A stretch of DNA of 64,000 nt from Cranoglanis bouderius (taxonomy: Eukaryota; Chordata; Actinopteri; Siluriformes; Cranoglanididae), in contig CM042542.1 of assembly GCA_023630585.1 (NCBI GenBank), positions 25,015,767 to 25,079,766 on the forward strand. The letters run 5' to 3'. Under the pieces are notes generated by a model, which was not told where the DNA came from, ran no database searches, and was given only the letters and a program-made list of their open reading frames with translations. The stretch's first letter is position 1; each line of letters opens with the position of its first letter. Made by a program: the position numbers and the translations under genes. Of the stretch, positions 20,450 through 30,327 are shown in pieces.

Positions 20450-21121
20450 TATATATATTAAAAATATGATGCAAATGATACAAAGATTGGAGGCAGAAAC
20501 AGTACGACTGTATTTTGAATAAGGTGCAGATGTGTGCAGTTGTTTGTGTAATATATGCTGTGCAACATCAGGCAGAGGTAGTGGGAGATGTGCAAATAAG
20601 CCCAAGCTCTAGTCCTATGAATGTAACCATAAATGGATAAAAAGTCTAACTAGCAATATAACACTCAGGGATGTGCTCTTATGACTGTAATTCCTCTTCA
20701 TTACACAGTGATGTTGATTAGTTGTCTATAATAGCACACTCCAAAGTGATAGAGAACAATAATACAGAACCGAGGCCAATTTTCCTTTCTAATTGTTGTT
20801 ATTTGTTATGGATGAAACACAAAATGATAATGTTTTGACAATGTTATTATGATTATATAAAATGTGTCAATTTTACATTTCGTGATGAGGTATGTGAAGT
20901 TCGTACATATTGTTGCGTTAATCTTGATTAAAATCTTATTTATTTACACCAATAAAATAATACAAATAAGAGTTCAAACTAAAACATCTACCTGTGTCTA
21001 TATGTGTAGTCACTACAACACACCTGATAGACTCAAACACTGAGAACCCTCATCAAATTTGATCCTCATGTTTTAATGCACTCATCTTTAAAAACTCGTT
21101 CTATTTGTATCGAAACCTGTG

Positions 21122-21140
21122 ATGCGCCCCCTAGTGGTCG
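21122..21140 (-). promoter_or_regulatory. CTCF-like motif
   Basis: The reverse complement contains GACCACTAGGGGGCGCATC, close to the CTCF core CCASYAGRKGGC. Predicted from sequence only. Confidence 0.45.
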
Positions 21141-21426
21141 TTCGAAATAACACTGCTGCACACAATGCTTTTAAACAACATACTTTTTTTGTATGTTAAA
21201 CAGCATACAGTACATTTCATAAAGAAAAATTCAGGTTTAAAATTAATGTTGTGTGCCTTTTTTGTCAATAAATGCCTGCTCTGTAAGGCACGCTTATTGC
21301 TTTTCAATAATTTTCTATAATGCTACCAATATTAATTATTTTATTTTAACTTTAGTAAATATGATTTTCTTCCTATTTTTCCCTTCTGGTCTATTATTTA
21401 TTTTCCTCCCACAGGTGAAACTCCTG

Positions 21427-21599
21427 ATATATAAAGCATAGTTTATATAAAGCATGTGAGATTTGTGACACTGAGAACTTTTAATTCATCAACCTTCAAT
21501 GAACATAACACAAAAACATCAGCAGAGATGAAAAACATCATCATACTGCTGATAGCTCTGGCCTGTTTACTCAAACTATTTTACCTTCTGTATCATTAA
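21427..21599 (+). promoter_or_regulatory. Promoter-like segment with tiny signal-peptide-like ORF
   Basis: Two TATATAAAG boxes (21427-21435, 21444-21452) are followed about 80 bases later by an ATG at 21528. It opens a 23-codon frame starting MKNIIILLIALACLL, which reads like a secretory signal peptide, and stops at 21597-21599. No splice donor follows cleanly, so it could be exon 1 of a decayed secreted or immune-receptor gene, or chance. Confidence 0.25.
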
Positions 21600-21751
21600 A
21601 AAAAAAAAAATAATAATAATAATAATAGTAATTTAAATAAATAAATAAATAAATAATTCACAATGTGGCCTGAGAAATGCTCTTAAAACGCAAGGATTGT
21701 TCATTAATACGATTTAATTCTGTAATTCTAGTCTTACTCATTATGTTTAAC

Positions 21752-21768
21752 CACCAGGTGGCAGTAGG
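21752..21768 (+). promoter_or_regulatory. CTCF-like motif
   Basis: CCACCAGGTGGCAGTAGGGG matches the CTCF core on the plus strand. It points away from the minus-strand motif 620 bases upstream. Sequence match only. Confidence 0.45.
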
Positions 21769-22940
21769 GGATTATTTTATAACACTGTATGGCGTGTATA
21801 AAAGATCAGCATTGAGAGAGTTCACCTCAGTGAACACACTCCTTTGTAAAACACTGCGAGCCTCAGGCTAACACACAACTGCGTAGATTATTTGTCCACA
21901 CACAAAATGTATTCAATAACAATAATGTACAATAAACATTAGCATTCAAATATTTCCAACTAGCAAACACGAGCTAAATGGACAGGATTTCTTTTATTCA
22001 AGTGCAATCGTAAACCTGCTGTTAAAGGTTATGTGCTTGTTGAGAAATGTTAGCTTAATATTGTACACTTGTGATATAGTTTCTGTGTTAATCGATTAAT
22101 TTAATCAATATTAATGAATTAATGCAAACAGAATAAGAAGACAGATGTGGTGTTTTGTGAACAGAGATGTGAGTGGAGTGGATTTTACCTCATATGATGA
22201 AATCCAGCCACATTCCTGTGAATATCGGAGGTGAACATGTGGAAAGTGTGGAATCAGGTTCAGCAAAACAAACACCAGGTTCTGGTTCTTGTCTTGTTCT
22301 GTCCATCATCATCCACAAAAACCATTCATTCCTATTCAGGATTGAGATGAACAGGAAGAGTGCACAATCTCAAACTTCTCTATTTGAGGTCTATTTCCTC
22401 CACAGGACTCTGGTTCTCCTCGTACACGTCCAGCACCTGAACCATCTCAGCTCATTCTTCTACTCTGGGCTCCTCACAGGAAGCTGAATGAAACTTATTA
22501 AGAGGTGAAAGAACCCTTTTTTATGCACCAATGTTCTGGACCACACTATCAAATGTCCACCAGCTTCCATCTATCACTGATTTTTTATTATTTTAAAAAC
22601 AGCTAAAATATAGATTTGTTTCACTTTAGCTTTTGTTACGTCTGTACATTTCCTGTTGTACACTTCCTGTTGTACACTTCCTGGCCTGTTTTCTGTTTAC
22701 CCTTTTTTTGCAGTCACCTGAAGCACCTGTAATTACCCTTCCATTGCAGGCACCTGTTGGGGACTGCTTAGATGCAAGGCCACGCCCACTTCCACTCATT
22801 GGGTGCTTCTCATTTCTTATTTGTGGTGCAGTTAGAGAATTGATATGTCCTTTAAGATGGCTGACTTCAATCATTTTCCGGGTCATGGGCTGGAGGACGG
22901 AGGGGTGAGGAAACTAGGAAGCATCAATTTAAGTATTGAG

Positions 22941-22943
<3 letters not shown>

Positions 22944-22989
<46 letters not shown>
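22944..22989. repeat. (CT)n tract at the 5' end of LINE A
   Basis: About 46 bases of pure CT that end exactly where the 5' region of the LINE begins. Confidence 0.95.
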
Positions 22990-22991
<2 letters not shown>

Positions 22992-22998
22992 GCATGCG
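22989..22998. promoter_or_regulatory. NRF1-like motif TGCGCATGCG at LINE A start
   Basis: A perfect palindromic match to the NRF1 core sits at the first bases of the element, where an internal promoter of a LINE would be expected. Sequence inference only. Confidence 0.4.
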
Positions 22999-23089
22999 TG
23001 AGTGAGTGTGTGAGCTTGTGAGTTGCTATCTTTTTGTGTTGTTTTGTGTTGTATAGTGTGCAAAGTGGGTGAATGGTGAGTAGTGCGTT

Positions 23090-23152
<63 letters not shown>

Positions 23153-23182
23153 CGCCGGCGCAGGAGGCTTGCTGCCGGCGTC

Positions 23183-24492
23183 ATGGCGTTTAAAAACTTA
23201 ACCCGGAGGCACGGGTTTAAAGTGTTAGTGACGGCCGCGTGCTCGGTAGAGGAATGCGCTGCAGCGGTGGCTAAACTAATCGGGGTGAAGAGCATTATAA
23301 CCGGCGCGCGGATGAATAAGGCGGTGGTCATGTTTGTGGATGAGGTTCACAAGGCCGAGGCTGTAGTTTCTAATGGCGTCGTCAACAAAGACACGTTGGT
23401 GAAAGTTTTCCCCCTTAGCGCCCCCGCTAAACGAGTGATCTTATCTAATGTGCCCCCCTTTATTGATGATGAAGATCTCTGTAAACAATTGTCCAGATTC
23501 GGTAAAGTAATATCACCCATCAAAATGATACCTACAGGCTGTAAAGACCCAGAGCTGAAGCATATCTACTCCTATAGGAGTATATATAGAGTTATATAGA
23601 GTTCATGGTTCTCAACAACAGAGAAGAAGATCTAAACGTAACATTCAAATTAAGGCTGGATGGAGAGGAGTTCACTATTTTTGCAACTTCCGGAAGTTTA
23701 AAGTGTTTTGGGTGCGGCCAGGAGGGACACCTAGTTAGGAACTGTCCCAAGGGACAGGCAACAAGTGAACAGGGGACAGGAACCGTGAAAGAGAATAATC
23801 AGGAAAGGGAACAGGGTGAAGATAAACAGGACAGTGTAGAGGACAACACATACACAGAGGATCAGGAAGAAAATAAACAGCAGGAAACAAACACAGAAAC
23901 TCAGGAAGGGAGAAAAAATACTGAACCAGAAATAAATCATATGGAGACGGAAAATGAAAAATCACAAGGTAACGTGAATAAAAACATTGAAATTAACACA
24001 CAGCCAGCTGACAGCCAAAACACTGATGAGTGTACAGACATAGACGTGGCCATAGATGATAGTGGCTTTACTCTGGTCAGGTCAAAAAGAAAATTAAAAG
24101 AAGGAAGCAGTGGCTCACAATCCAGAAAAAAAGGTTTAGCCGAAACAAAAAAAGAAAAGCAGATCAGAACCGGTAATGAAACGGAGACAGAACTGAGCAG
24201 CGACCAGGACACCAGTGTAGAAACAGACAGTGATGGGGACGGACAGAGCGGTAACGAACAAACAGGAACATACGAAGAAAAAGAAATTAAACAGTTTCTT
24301 CAAAAAACCAAAAATATGAAAGGAGTCAAAATAGAGCAACACTTCCCAAACAAACACAACTTCGTGAAATCTGTTACCACCGCAATAAAGAAAAAGAACA
24401 AGAACTTCACAGATCCGGAAAAAAGCAGACTAATAAAGTTATTAACGAAAGCAAGGCGAGATCTGATACAGGAAGATGAGGAGAGTGTATAA
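23183..24492 (+). pseudogene. LINE A ORF1 (RNA-binding protein), frame-broken
   Basis: The natural start is MAFKNLTRRHG at 23183, matching MNKLTRRHA in the neighbouring element. The open frame from 23099 merely adds a translated TG microsatellite. Residues about 1-139 form an RRM-like fold region (RVILSNVPPFIDD, ISPIKMIPTGC). The frame breaks near 23580-23605, where TATATAGAGT is tandemly duplicated. It resumes from 23605 with a CCHC knuckle CFGCGQEGHLVRNC and a long acidic, Gln/Glu/Thr-rich tail. ORF1 proteins of this clade coat the element RNA. The break inactivates this copy unless bypassed. Confidence 0.85.
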
Positions 24493-24555
24493 ACTAAAGC
24501 CTGTGCAATGATGATGATTACTCTCTCTTTATTTTTCTTTCTTTTCTTTTTTCTC

Positions 24556-27500
24556 ATGACTCATTTCAACATTGCTTCCTTAAATATAAGGGGAGGAAGA
24601 GATGCAAGAAAACGAGCAGAACTTTATGATCTAGTTAAATTAAAGCAAATAGATGTAATGTTCATGCAGGAAAGCCATAGTGACAAAGGCAGTGAGTGTA
24701 AATGGAATTTAGAATGGGAAGGGGAAGTAGTGTTGAGCTCCGAGAGCTCAGTGAGCGCAGGAGTGGGGGTTCTGTTTGCAAAACACTTCTTACCTGAATC
24801 TTACACCAACCAGGAAGTGATCGCTGGCAGACTACTTTTAATCAATGCAAAATATGAATGCTTCAAACTGACGCTAATTAATGTTTATGCTCCAACCAGA
24901 GGTCCCGAAAGAGTTTTATTTTTAAACAAACTAAGTGAACTTTTAACCAGCTGTGACCCCAACGATTATGTGTTTATTGGAGGAGATTTTAACTGCACAC
25001 AAAATGACTCCATAGACAGGAACCACATAGAACCTCATGCAGCATCGAAGAATACATTAACACACCTCATAAAAACTCATGATCTGGTAGATGTATGGAG
25101 AAGACTACATGTAACCGAACGGCAGTACACATGGGCACATTTTAGAGATGGTCTTATTTCTCTAGCTAGATTAGACAGATTTTACTGTTTAAAACATCAC
25201 TTTAATGTTTTTAAATCTAGCTTAATAACACCAGTTTGCTTCTCTGATCATTCTCTAGTCACATGCAGAGTTTTTATCGCAAATCTGAAGCCCAAAAGTG
25301 TGTACTGGCATTTTAATGTGTCTTTACTAGACGATGCAAATTTTACTGAGGCTTTTAGATCTTTTTGGACCTGTTTTAAAAATGAGAAGGGTTTATTCTT
25401 CTCCTGTAGACGATGGTGGGACCATGGTAAGGTTTTAATCCAGCAGCTCTGTCGTGAGTACACGGTCAACATCACACGGGACATTACCAAGTCATTAAGT
25501 GACCTGGAGATAAGAATAGTGGAACTCCAGGCTTTGGTTGAGTCCACAGGAGATAGAAGGCATGTTGAGAACCTCAAAGTGAAAAAAGCATTAATGGCGG
25601 ATTTATTGGGTACAAAAGCACAAGGTGCTCTCATCCGGTCCAGATTCAAAGGAGCTAACGAAATGGATGCTCCATCAAAGTTCTTCTTTGGACTGGAAAA
25701 AAAAGAGTGGACAGAGCAGATTCATACATACACTTCACACCGGAAAAGGACAAGACATAACACACACTAATGAGATCCGACGGTATGCCATGAACTTTTA
25801 CCAAGACCTGTACAGGAGTGAACACAGGGACAACAAGGAGCTGTTAGACACCTTCTACCAGGGACTTCCAAAAGTCTCCTCAGAGGACAACGCAGCACTA
25901 GAAGGTCTGCTGGTTCTGGAGGAGCTGCAGGCTGCATTGAACACCACGCCAGGAGGAAAAGCATCTGGAATCGAAGGCCTGCCAGTGGAATTCTACAGGT
26001 TCTTCTGGAAAAAACTGGGAGAAGATCTGCTGGCGGTCCTTCAGGAAAGCTGCAGAGAAATGTGTCTACCCCTGAGCAGCCGGAGAGCAGTGATTACACT
26101 TCTCCCCAAAAAAGGAGATCTTCAGGACATTAGGAACTGGCGTCCAGTGTCACTGCTATGCACAGACTATAAAATCATGTCAAGAGCGCTGGCTAACCGT
26201 CTCAGAGACATCATGGACTCCATAATCCAAAAAGACCAAACATATTGTGTGCCCAATAGGTCCATCATTGACAATATCTCATTAATTCCGGACATTTTGG
26301 ACATCTCTAGGTCATTGGCAGTCGATCTTGGTCTGATTTCACTGGACCAAGAAAAAGCTTTTGACAGGGTTGAGCATCAGTACCTCTGGAAAACTCTGGA
26401 GGCGTTTGGTCTCAGCCCGAGTCTTATAGCGATGATGAAGGTGATGTACCAGGATGTTGAAAGTGTACTCAAGATCAACGGAGGGTTAAGTGCACCTTTT
26501 AAAGTACAGAGGGGAATAAGACAAGGATGTTCATTATCAGGTATGTTATACACTCTAGCGATTGAACCTTTTTTACATCGACTACGAGACTCTTTAAATG
26601 GTTTTATTGTACCTGGTTTTAATGTTCCACATGTTTTATCTGCTTATGCTGATGATGTCATGATTTTAGTACAAAACCAAACAGAGATCAAGATTTTAGA
26701 AAAGGTGGTCTTTGATTTTGGTTTAGTTTCTTCCTCCAAAACCAACTGGAAAAAGAGCGAAGCAATCGCAATAGGAAATTGGTCACAAGGTTTGCCAAAA
26801 TTACCAGGTGGGCTAGAATGGAAAAAAGGAGAATTTAAATACCTGGGAATTTACTTAAATGAAGAAAAGAAAAACTGGGAAGCAGTTAAGGAAAAAATAG
26901 AAGGCAAACTAAAAAAATGGGAATGGCTCAAACCAAATATGTCACTCAAGGGGAGGGTACTAGTGGCTAATAACTTAGTAGCCTCAATGCTATGGCATCG
27001 CTTAGCTTGCCTGGAGTTCCCTACTGGGTTAATTGAGAAGGTACAAGCTCTACTAGTTAGTTTTGTGTGGGACAAACTACACTGGGTTCTGCAGAGCGTT
27101 CTCTTTCTCCCCAAAGAAGAAGGAGGTCAGGGACTGGTAGACATCAAAAGCAGAACCACAGCCTTCTGGTTTCAAACCATACAAAAGTACCTGATCAGTT
27201 CTGATTCCCTGGTTTGGGGAGATGTTACAAGTTTTATATTGAAGAAAGTTAATGATTTTGATTGCGATGGCACCTTATTTGTAATGAACCCAACTGTTTT
27301 AAATGTTTCCAACATGTCCAACTTTTATCGCAGTATTTTTAAAACATGGTCTCTGTTTGAATGTGGATCTCAAGGCCCTGCTGTCTCACTGTACTGGCTC
27401 CTAGAAGAGCCTTTAGTGGGAGGAGGACGAATGGACATTAAGGACAGTTCTCCAGGTATTGATCGAATCACACAATCAAATAAGTTCACAACACTCAGGA

Positions 27501-28441
27501 GACTAGTGGACACCGCAGGACCGGAGTTTAAGGATGTAAAAGCGGTGGCAGAGGAACTCGGCCTGAGGTCACTACGGCATACAGAGGACATCATAGAAAG
27601 ATGGATCAACAGACTGTCAGTGGAGGAGCTGAACCTGATTAAGGAATATCAGCAAGGAACAGAAACACCAGACAAAGGTGACCCCTTTCCAGAACTTGAA
27701 CTTTTACCCAAACTAAATGGATATGAGGGCATTTATCTCGACACAGAAAAAGGACATGTTTTACCAATTTACGAAGCAAAAGGGAAAGAAATTTATAAAA
27801 GCTGTGCGAAAGTGATAAATAAAAGGAAACTTAACGGACGGGTGGACACAGTGTGGAGAAAGAAACTCAGGATTTCAGAGGACATTAAGCCGTTATGGAG
27901 GGTGTTTTATAAAATGCCACTTAGGAAAAGAGCCGGTGACCTACAGTGGAGAATTTGACATGGTGCTGTGGGAGTCAATGTTTTAATCTCTAAACTAAAT
28001 CCTGATGTTTTAAACACATGTCCCTTCTGTAATGAAACAGAAACGGTTTTTCATTGTTACACAGAATGTAAAAGACTTAACCCTCTGTTTGAGCTGCTGA
28101 AAACTATTTTTAATTTGTTTGGTGAAAAATGGTCACAGATACGTTTTATTTTTGGTGCAGGATACCAACAAGCAAAAAAACAAAAGTGGGAACTGATCAA
28201 TTTTATTGTAGGAGAAGCAAAAATAGCAATCTACATAACTCGTAAAAACCAAGTGGAGAAGAGACGAGTGATCAGTCCCACTTCTGTATTCAGAGCTTTA
28301 GTGAAAGCTCGGGTTAAGGTAGATTTTAACTTCTTTAAATCAATGAATGACCTGAACACTTTTACACTGAAATGGTGCTATGAGAGTATTATCTGTTTTA
28401 CTGATGAAGGAGAACTGGTTTTTAATACTCTTTTACACTGA
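24556..28441 (+). pseudogene. LINE A ORF2 (APE endonuclease-reverse transcriptase), two lesions
   Basis: Translation from the Met at 24556 begins THFNIASLNIRGGRD, the endonuclease start. QESHS, GGDFNCT, LDRFYC and SDHSLV follow, giving the APE catalytic series. The frame shifts inside an A8 run at 25697-25704 and continues in another frame through the RT: SGIEGLPVEFY, NWRPVSLLCTDYKI, EKAFDRVEHQYLW, GIRQGCSLSGMLY, and YADD at 26645-26656. A TGA at 27956-27958 lies where the sister element reads Leu. The C-terminal zinc-finger region (CPFCNETETVFHCYTEC) follows to 28441. Total about 1295 codons with one frameshift and one nonsense. It would nick the target and copy RNA onto it. Confidence 0.9.
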
Positions 28442-28462
28442 AAACATTTCAAAGTGCTGCTC

Positions 28463-28481
28463 AACCGGCTCAAAGCCGGTT
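28463..28481 (+). other. 3' UTR hairpin of LINE A
   Basis: AACCGGC-TCAAA-GCCGGTT forms a perfect 7-bp stem 22 bases after the ORF2 stop. In other LINEs such 3' stems are recognised by the reverse transcriptase; that role is inferred here. Confidence 0.55.
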
Positions 28482-28606
28482 TTTAAATCATATAGGTATT
28501 AATATTATTTATATATTTATTCATCTACCCATTAATTTATTTTCAAAGTCATTTGCACTGTATTGTATAATATGACTGGTGTAAATAAAGGATTGTAAAA
28601 GTCAAG

Positions 28607-28622
28607 TCTCTCTCTCTCTCTC

Positions 28623-28679
<57 letters not shown>

Positions 28680-28692
28680 CTCCCTCTCTCTG

Positions 28693-28786
<94 letters not shown>
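28607..28786. repeat. (TC)n/(TCTG)n tract between the two LINEs
   Basis: About 180 bases of TC repeats with TCTG interruptions. It is the 3' boundary of LINE A and the 5' boundary of LINE B. The Arg-Glu runs of minus-strand frames here are artefacts. Confidence 0.95.
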
Positions 28787-28788
<2 letters not shown>

Positions 28789-28790
<2 letters not shown>

Positions 28791-28840
28791 CATGCTGGGA
28801 GTGGGTGTGGTGAGTGCATGCTGGGAGTGGGTGTGGTGAG
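28789..28840 (+). repeat. 26-bp tandem duplicate with GCATGCTGGGA motifs (LINE B promoter region)
   Basis: TGCATGCTGGGAGTGGGTGT plus six bases occurs twice in exact tandem. The GCATGCTGGGA core is the reverse complement of part of the ZNF143/Staf site (TCCCAGCATGC). Position at the 5' end of the element suggests promoter use. Confidence 0.6.
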
Positions 28841-28999
28841 TGCTGCTGTGAGCGTGGTGAAGCTTGCGAGTTTTCTGATTCTTCTTTCTAAAATTCTTGT
28901 TTCTGTGTTACTGTGTGTGGAGGTGTTTACAGAAACAGTGTTTGGTGGGATTTGTTTGTTTGTTGTGTGAAGGCGGGACTGTGGGTGTGGCTGGTCAGC

Positions 29000-30253
29000 A
29001 TGGCTGCTGGGGAACAGTTTAACATGAACAAACTAACACGCCGACACGCAATTAAACTGTCTGCACCTGGCGGGTGTTCGGTTGAAGATTGTAGTCTAGC
29101 GGTAGGTGAGCTTGTTGGATATGAGAGTATTAAATCGGCTTCTAGAATGAATAGTGCCGTCGTGATGTTTCTAGACAGTCTGGAGAAAGTAAATCAGCTA
29201 CTTGTGAGTGGAGTAGTGATCCAAGGTACCTACACATCAGTGTTGTCCTTAGTAAGCCCTGTTAAAAAGGTCATTATTTCGAATATACCCCCGTTTCTAA
29301 AAAATGAGCTCCTGGAAAAAGAACTGGCGAGACACGGAAAATTAGTGTCCCCAATAAAGATGATTCCCATCAGCTGTAAGTCTCCTCATCTTAAACACGG
29401 TATGTCTTTTAGGAGACAAGTTCAAATGATTCTGAAAAAGAGTGACGAAGAATTGAACTTAGTGTTAAAATTTAAAGTTGATGATTTTGATTATACTGTG
29501 CACGCAACATCGGAAACGATGAAGTGTTTTGGGTGCGGAACTGTAGGGCATGTGATTCGCTCGTGCCCGGAGAGAGTAGGTGAGAACCGGCCGGCTGCTA
29601 ACGCAGCGGAACCGGCGCCCGGTGGAGCTGAAGGCGGAGCCGCTTTACCGGACGAACCGCAGGGAAGCCTGCAGGTTTCACAGGAGGAAAACCGAGATGA
29701 TAGCGATCAGGAGAATGAGGTAAAAAAAACCTTAGCGAGTGAACAAAAAGCACAAGATGACTTAAAAACGGACTTAAATGTTGGTTACACTGCGACAAGA
29801 GTAGCGGAGTCAGTGTTGGTTAACGAGGAAGAGGTTTTAATGGACGCTGATCTGTCCACATCGTCAACCAAGAGGAAAAAACCACAAAACAAATCAAATA
29901 CTGAACAAGTTACAAAAGTGTCAAGAACAAATCCAATGACCTGTCCATCTCAGTCAGAGGACAGTTTGATAAACACACAGGAGAGTGAAAGTGATGAAGG
30001 TGGAGACACACAGATGGATGTGGAGAGTGTTTACCCTTTCACCAAAATCCAATCTTTTTTACAAAGGACAAAAGGCACCAGATCAGTTAGAGTTGATGAT
30101 TACTTTCCAGATTTAAAGCTGTTCATTGACTCAGTTAGAATGTTTATGAAAAACACAGAACATACCGGCCAACCGACCTTTACTGAAAAAGAAATCTCTC
30201 GTCTCAGAAAATTGGTGCCAAAAGTTAGAGAGCAAATAGCAAATGATGGTTAA
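29000..30253 (+). CDS. LINE B ORF1 (RNA-binding protein), intact
   Basis: A 417-codon uninterrupted frame when started at the Met at 29000 (MAAGEQFNMNKLTRRHA). The longer open frame from 28913 adds residues with no counterpart in LINE A. An RRM-like region contains KKVIISNIPPFLKN and LVSPIKMIPISCK. One CCHC knuckle reads CFGCGTVGHVIRSC. A low-complexity acidic linker and a basic KRKKPQNKSN patch follow, then a conserved tail with FTEKEISRLRKL, as in LINE A (FTDPEKSRLIKL). It should bind the element RNA and act as nucleic-acid chaperone. Relatives are often labelled ZCCHC3-like in fish annotations. Unlike ORF2 of the same copy it has no lesion. Confidence 0.88.
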   Translation: MAAGEQFNMNKLTRRHAIKLSAPGGCSVEDCSLAVGELVGYESIKSASRMNSAVVMFLDSLEKVNQLLVSGVVIQGTYTSVLSLVSPVKKVIISNIPPFLKNELLEKELARHGKLVSPIKMIPISCKSPHLKHGMSFRRQVQMILKKSDEELNLVLKFKVDDFDYTVHATSETMKCFGCGTVGHVIRSCPERVGENRPAANAAEPAPGGAEGGAALPDEPQGSLQVSQEENRDDSDQENEVKKTLASEQKAQDDLKTDLNVGYTATRVAESVLVNEEEVLMDADLSTSSTKRKKPQNKSNTEQVTKVSRTNPMTCPSQSEDSLINTQESESDEGGDTQMDVESVYPFTKIQSFLQRTKGTRSVRVDDYFPDLKLFIDSVRMFMKNTEHTGQPTFTEKEISRLRKLVPKVREQIANDG

Positions 30254-30327
30254 GTGTCTCCCCCTTTTCTTATTCTTTTTTGGTCTTAACATCTCTGTTT
30301 TGTTTAATTGCAGCTTTACATTTAATA

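Larger units (their letters stand above)
20450..22943. other. Segment without a recognised gene
   Basis: About 2.5 kb of mostly AT-rich sequence. Items of note are two CTCF-like motifs (21122-21140 and 21752-21768), TATATAAAG boxes near 21427 and 21444, a 23-codon signal-peptide-like ORF at 21528 and an A-rich AAAT/TAA tract at 21600-21655. A 15-bp repeat of GTACACTTCCTGTT lies around 22645-22685. Open frames between 22173 and 22908 match nothing I know. Confidence 0.5.
22990..28606 (+). mobile_element. LINE A: Tx1-clade non-LTR retrotransposon flanked by (TC)n
   Basis: Near-complete element. It has a 5' region with GCGCATGCG and a (TG)n tract (about 23095-23148), ORF1 with an RRM-like start and a CCHC knuckle, ORF2 with APE-type endonuclease and RT, and a short 3' region with a hairpin ending TAAATAAAGGATTGTAAAAG. 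Both ends abut CT/TC dinucleotide tracts. Tx1-clade LINEs include families known to insert specifically into microsatellites; the double boundary fits that behaviour. Confidence 0.9.

Noticed and set aside
22173..22908. Frames of 86-104 codons before LINE A
   Set aside because: No motif, no splice context, and overlapping frames on both strands; not enough support to call a gene.
23099..23182. N-terminal extension MCVCVCV... of LINE A ORF1
   Set aside because: It is the translation of a (TG)n tract. The conserved LTRRH start at 23183 aligns with LINE B.
28532..28819. Arg-Glu-rich minus-strand frames
   Set aside because: Translation of the TC/TCTG tract between the two LINEs.
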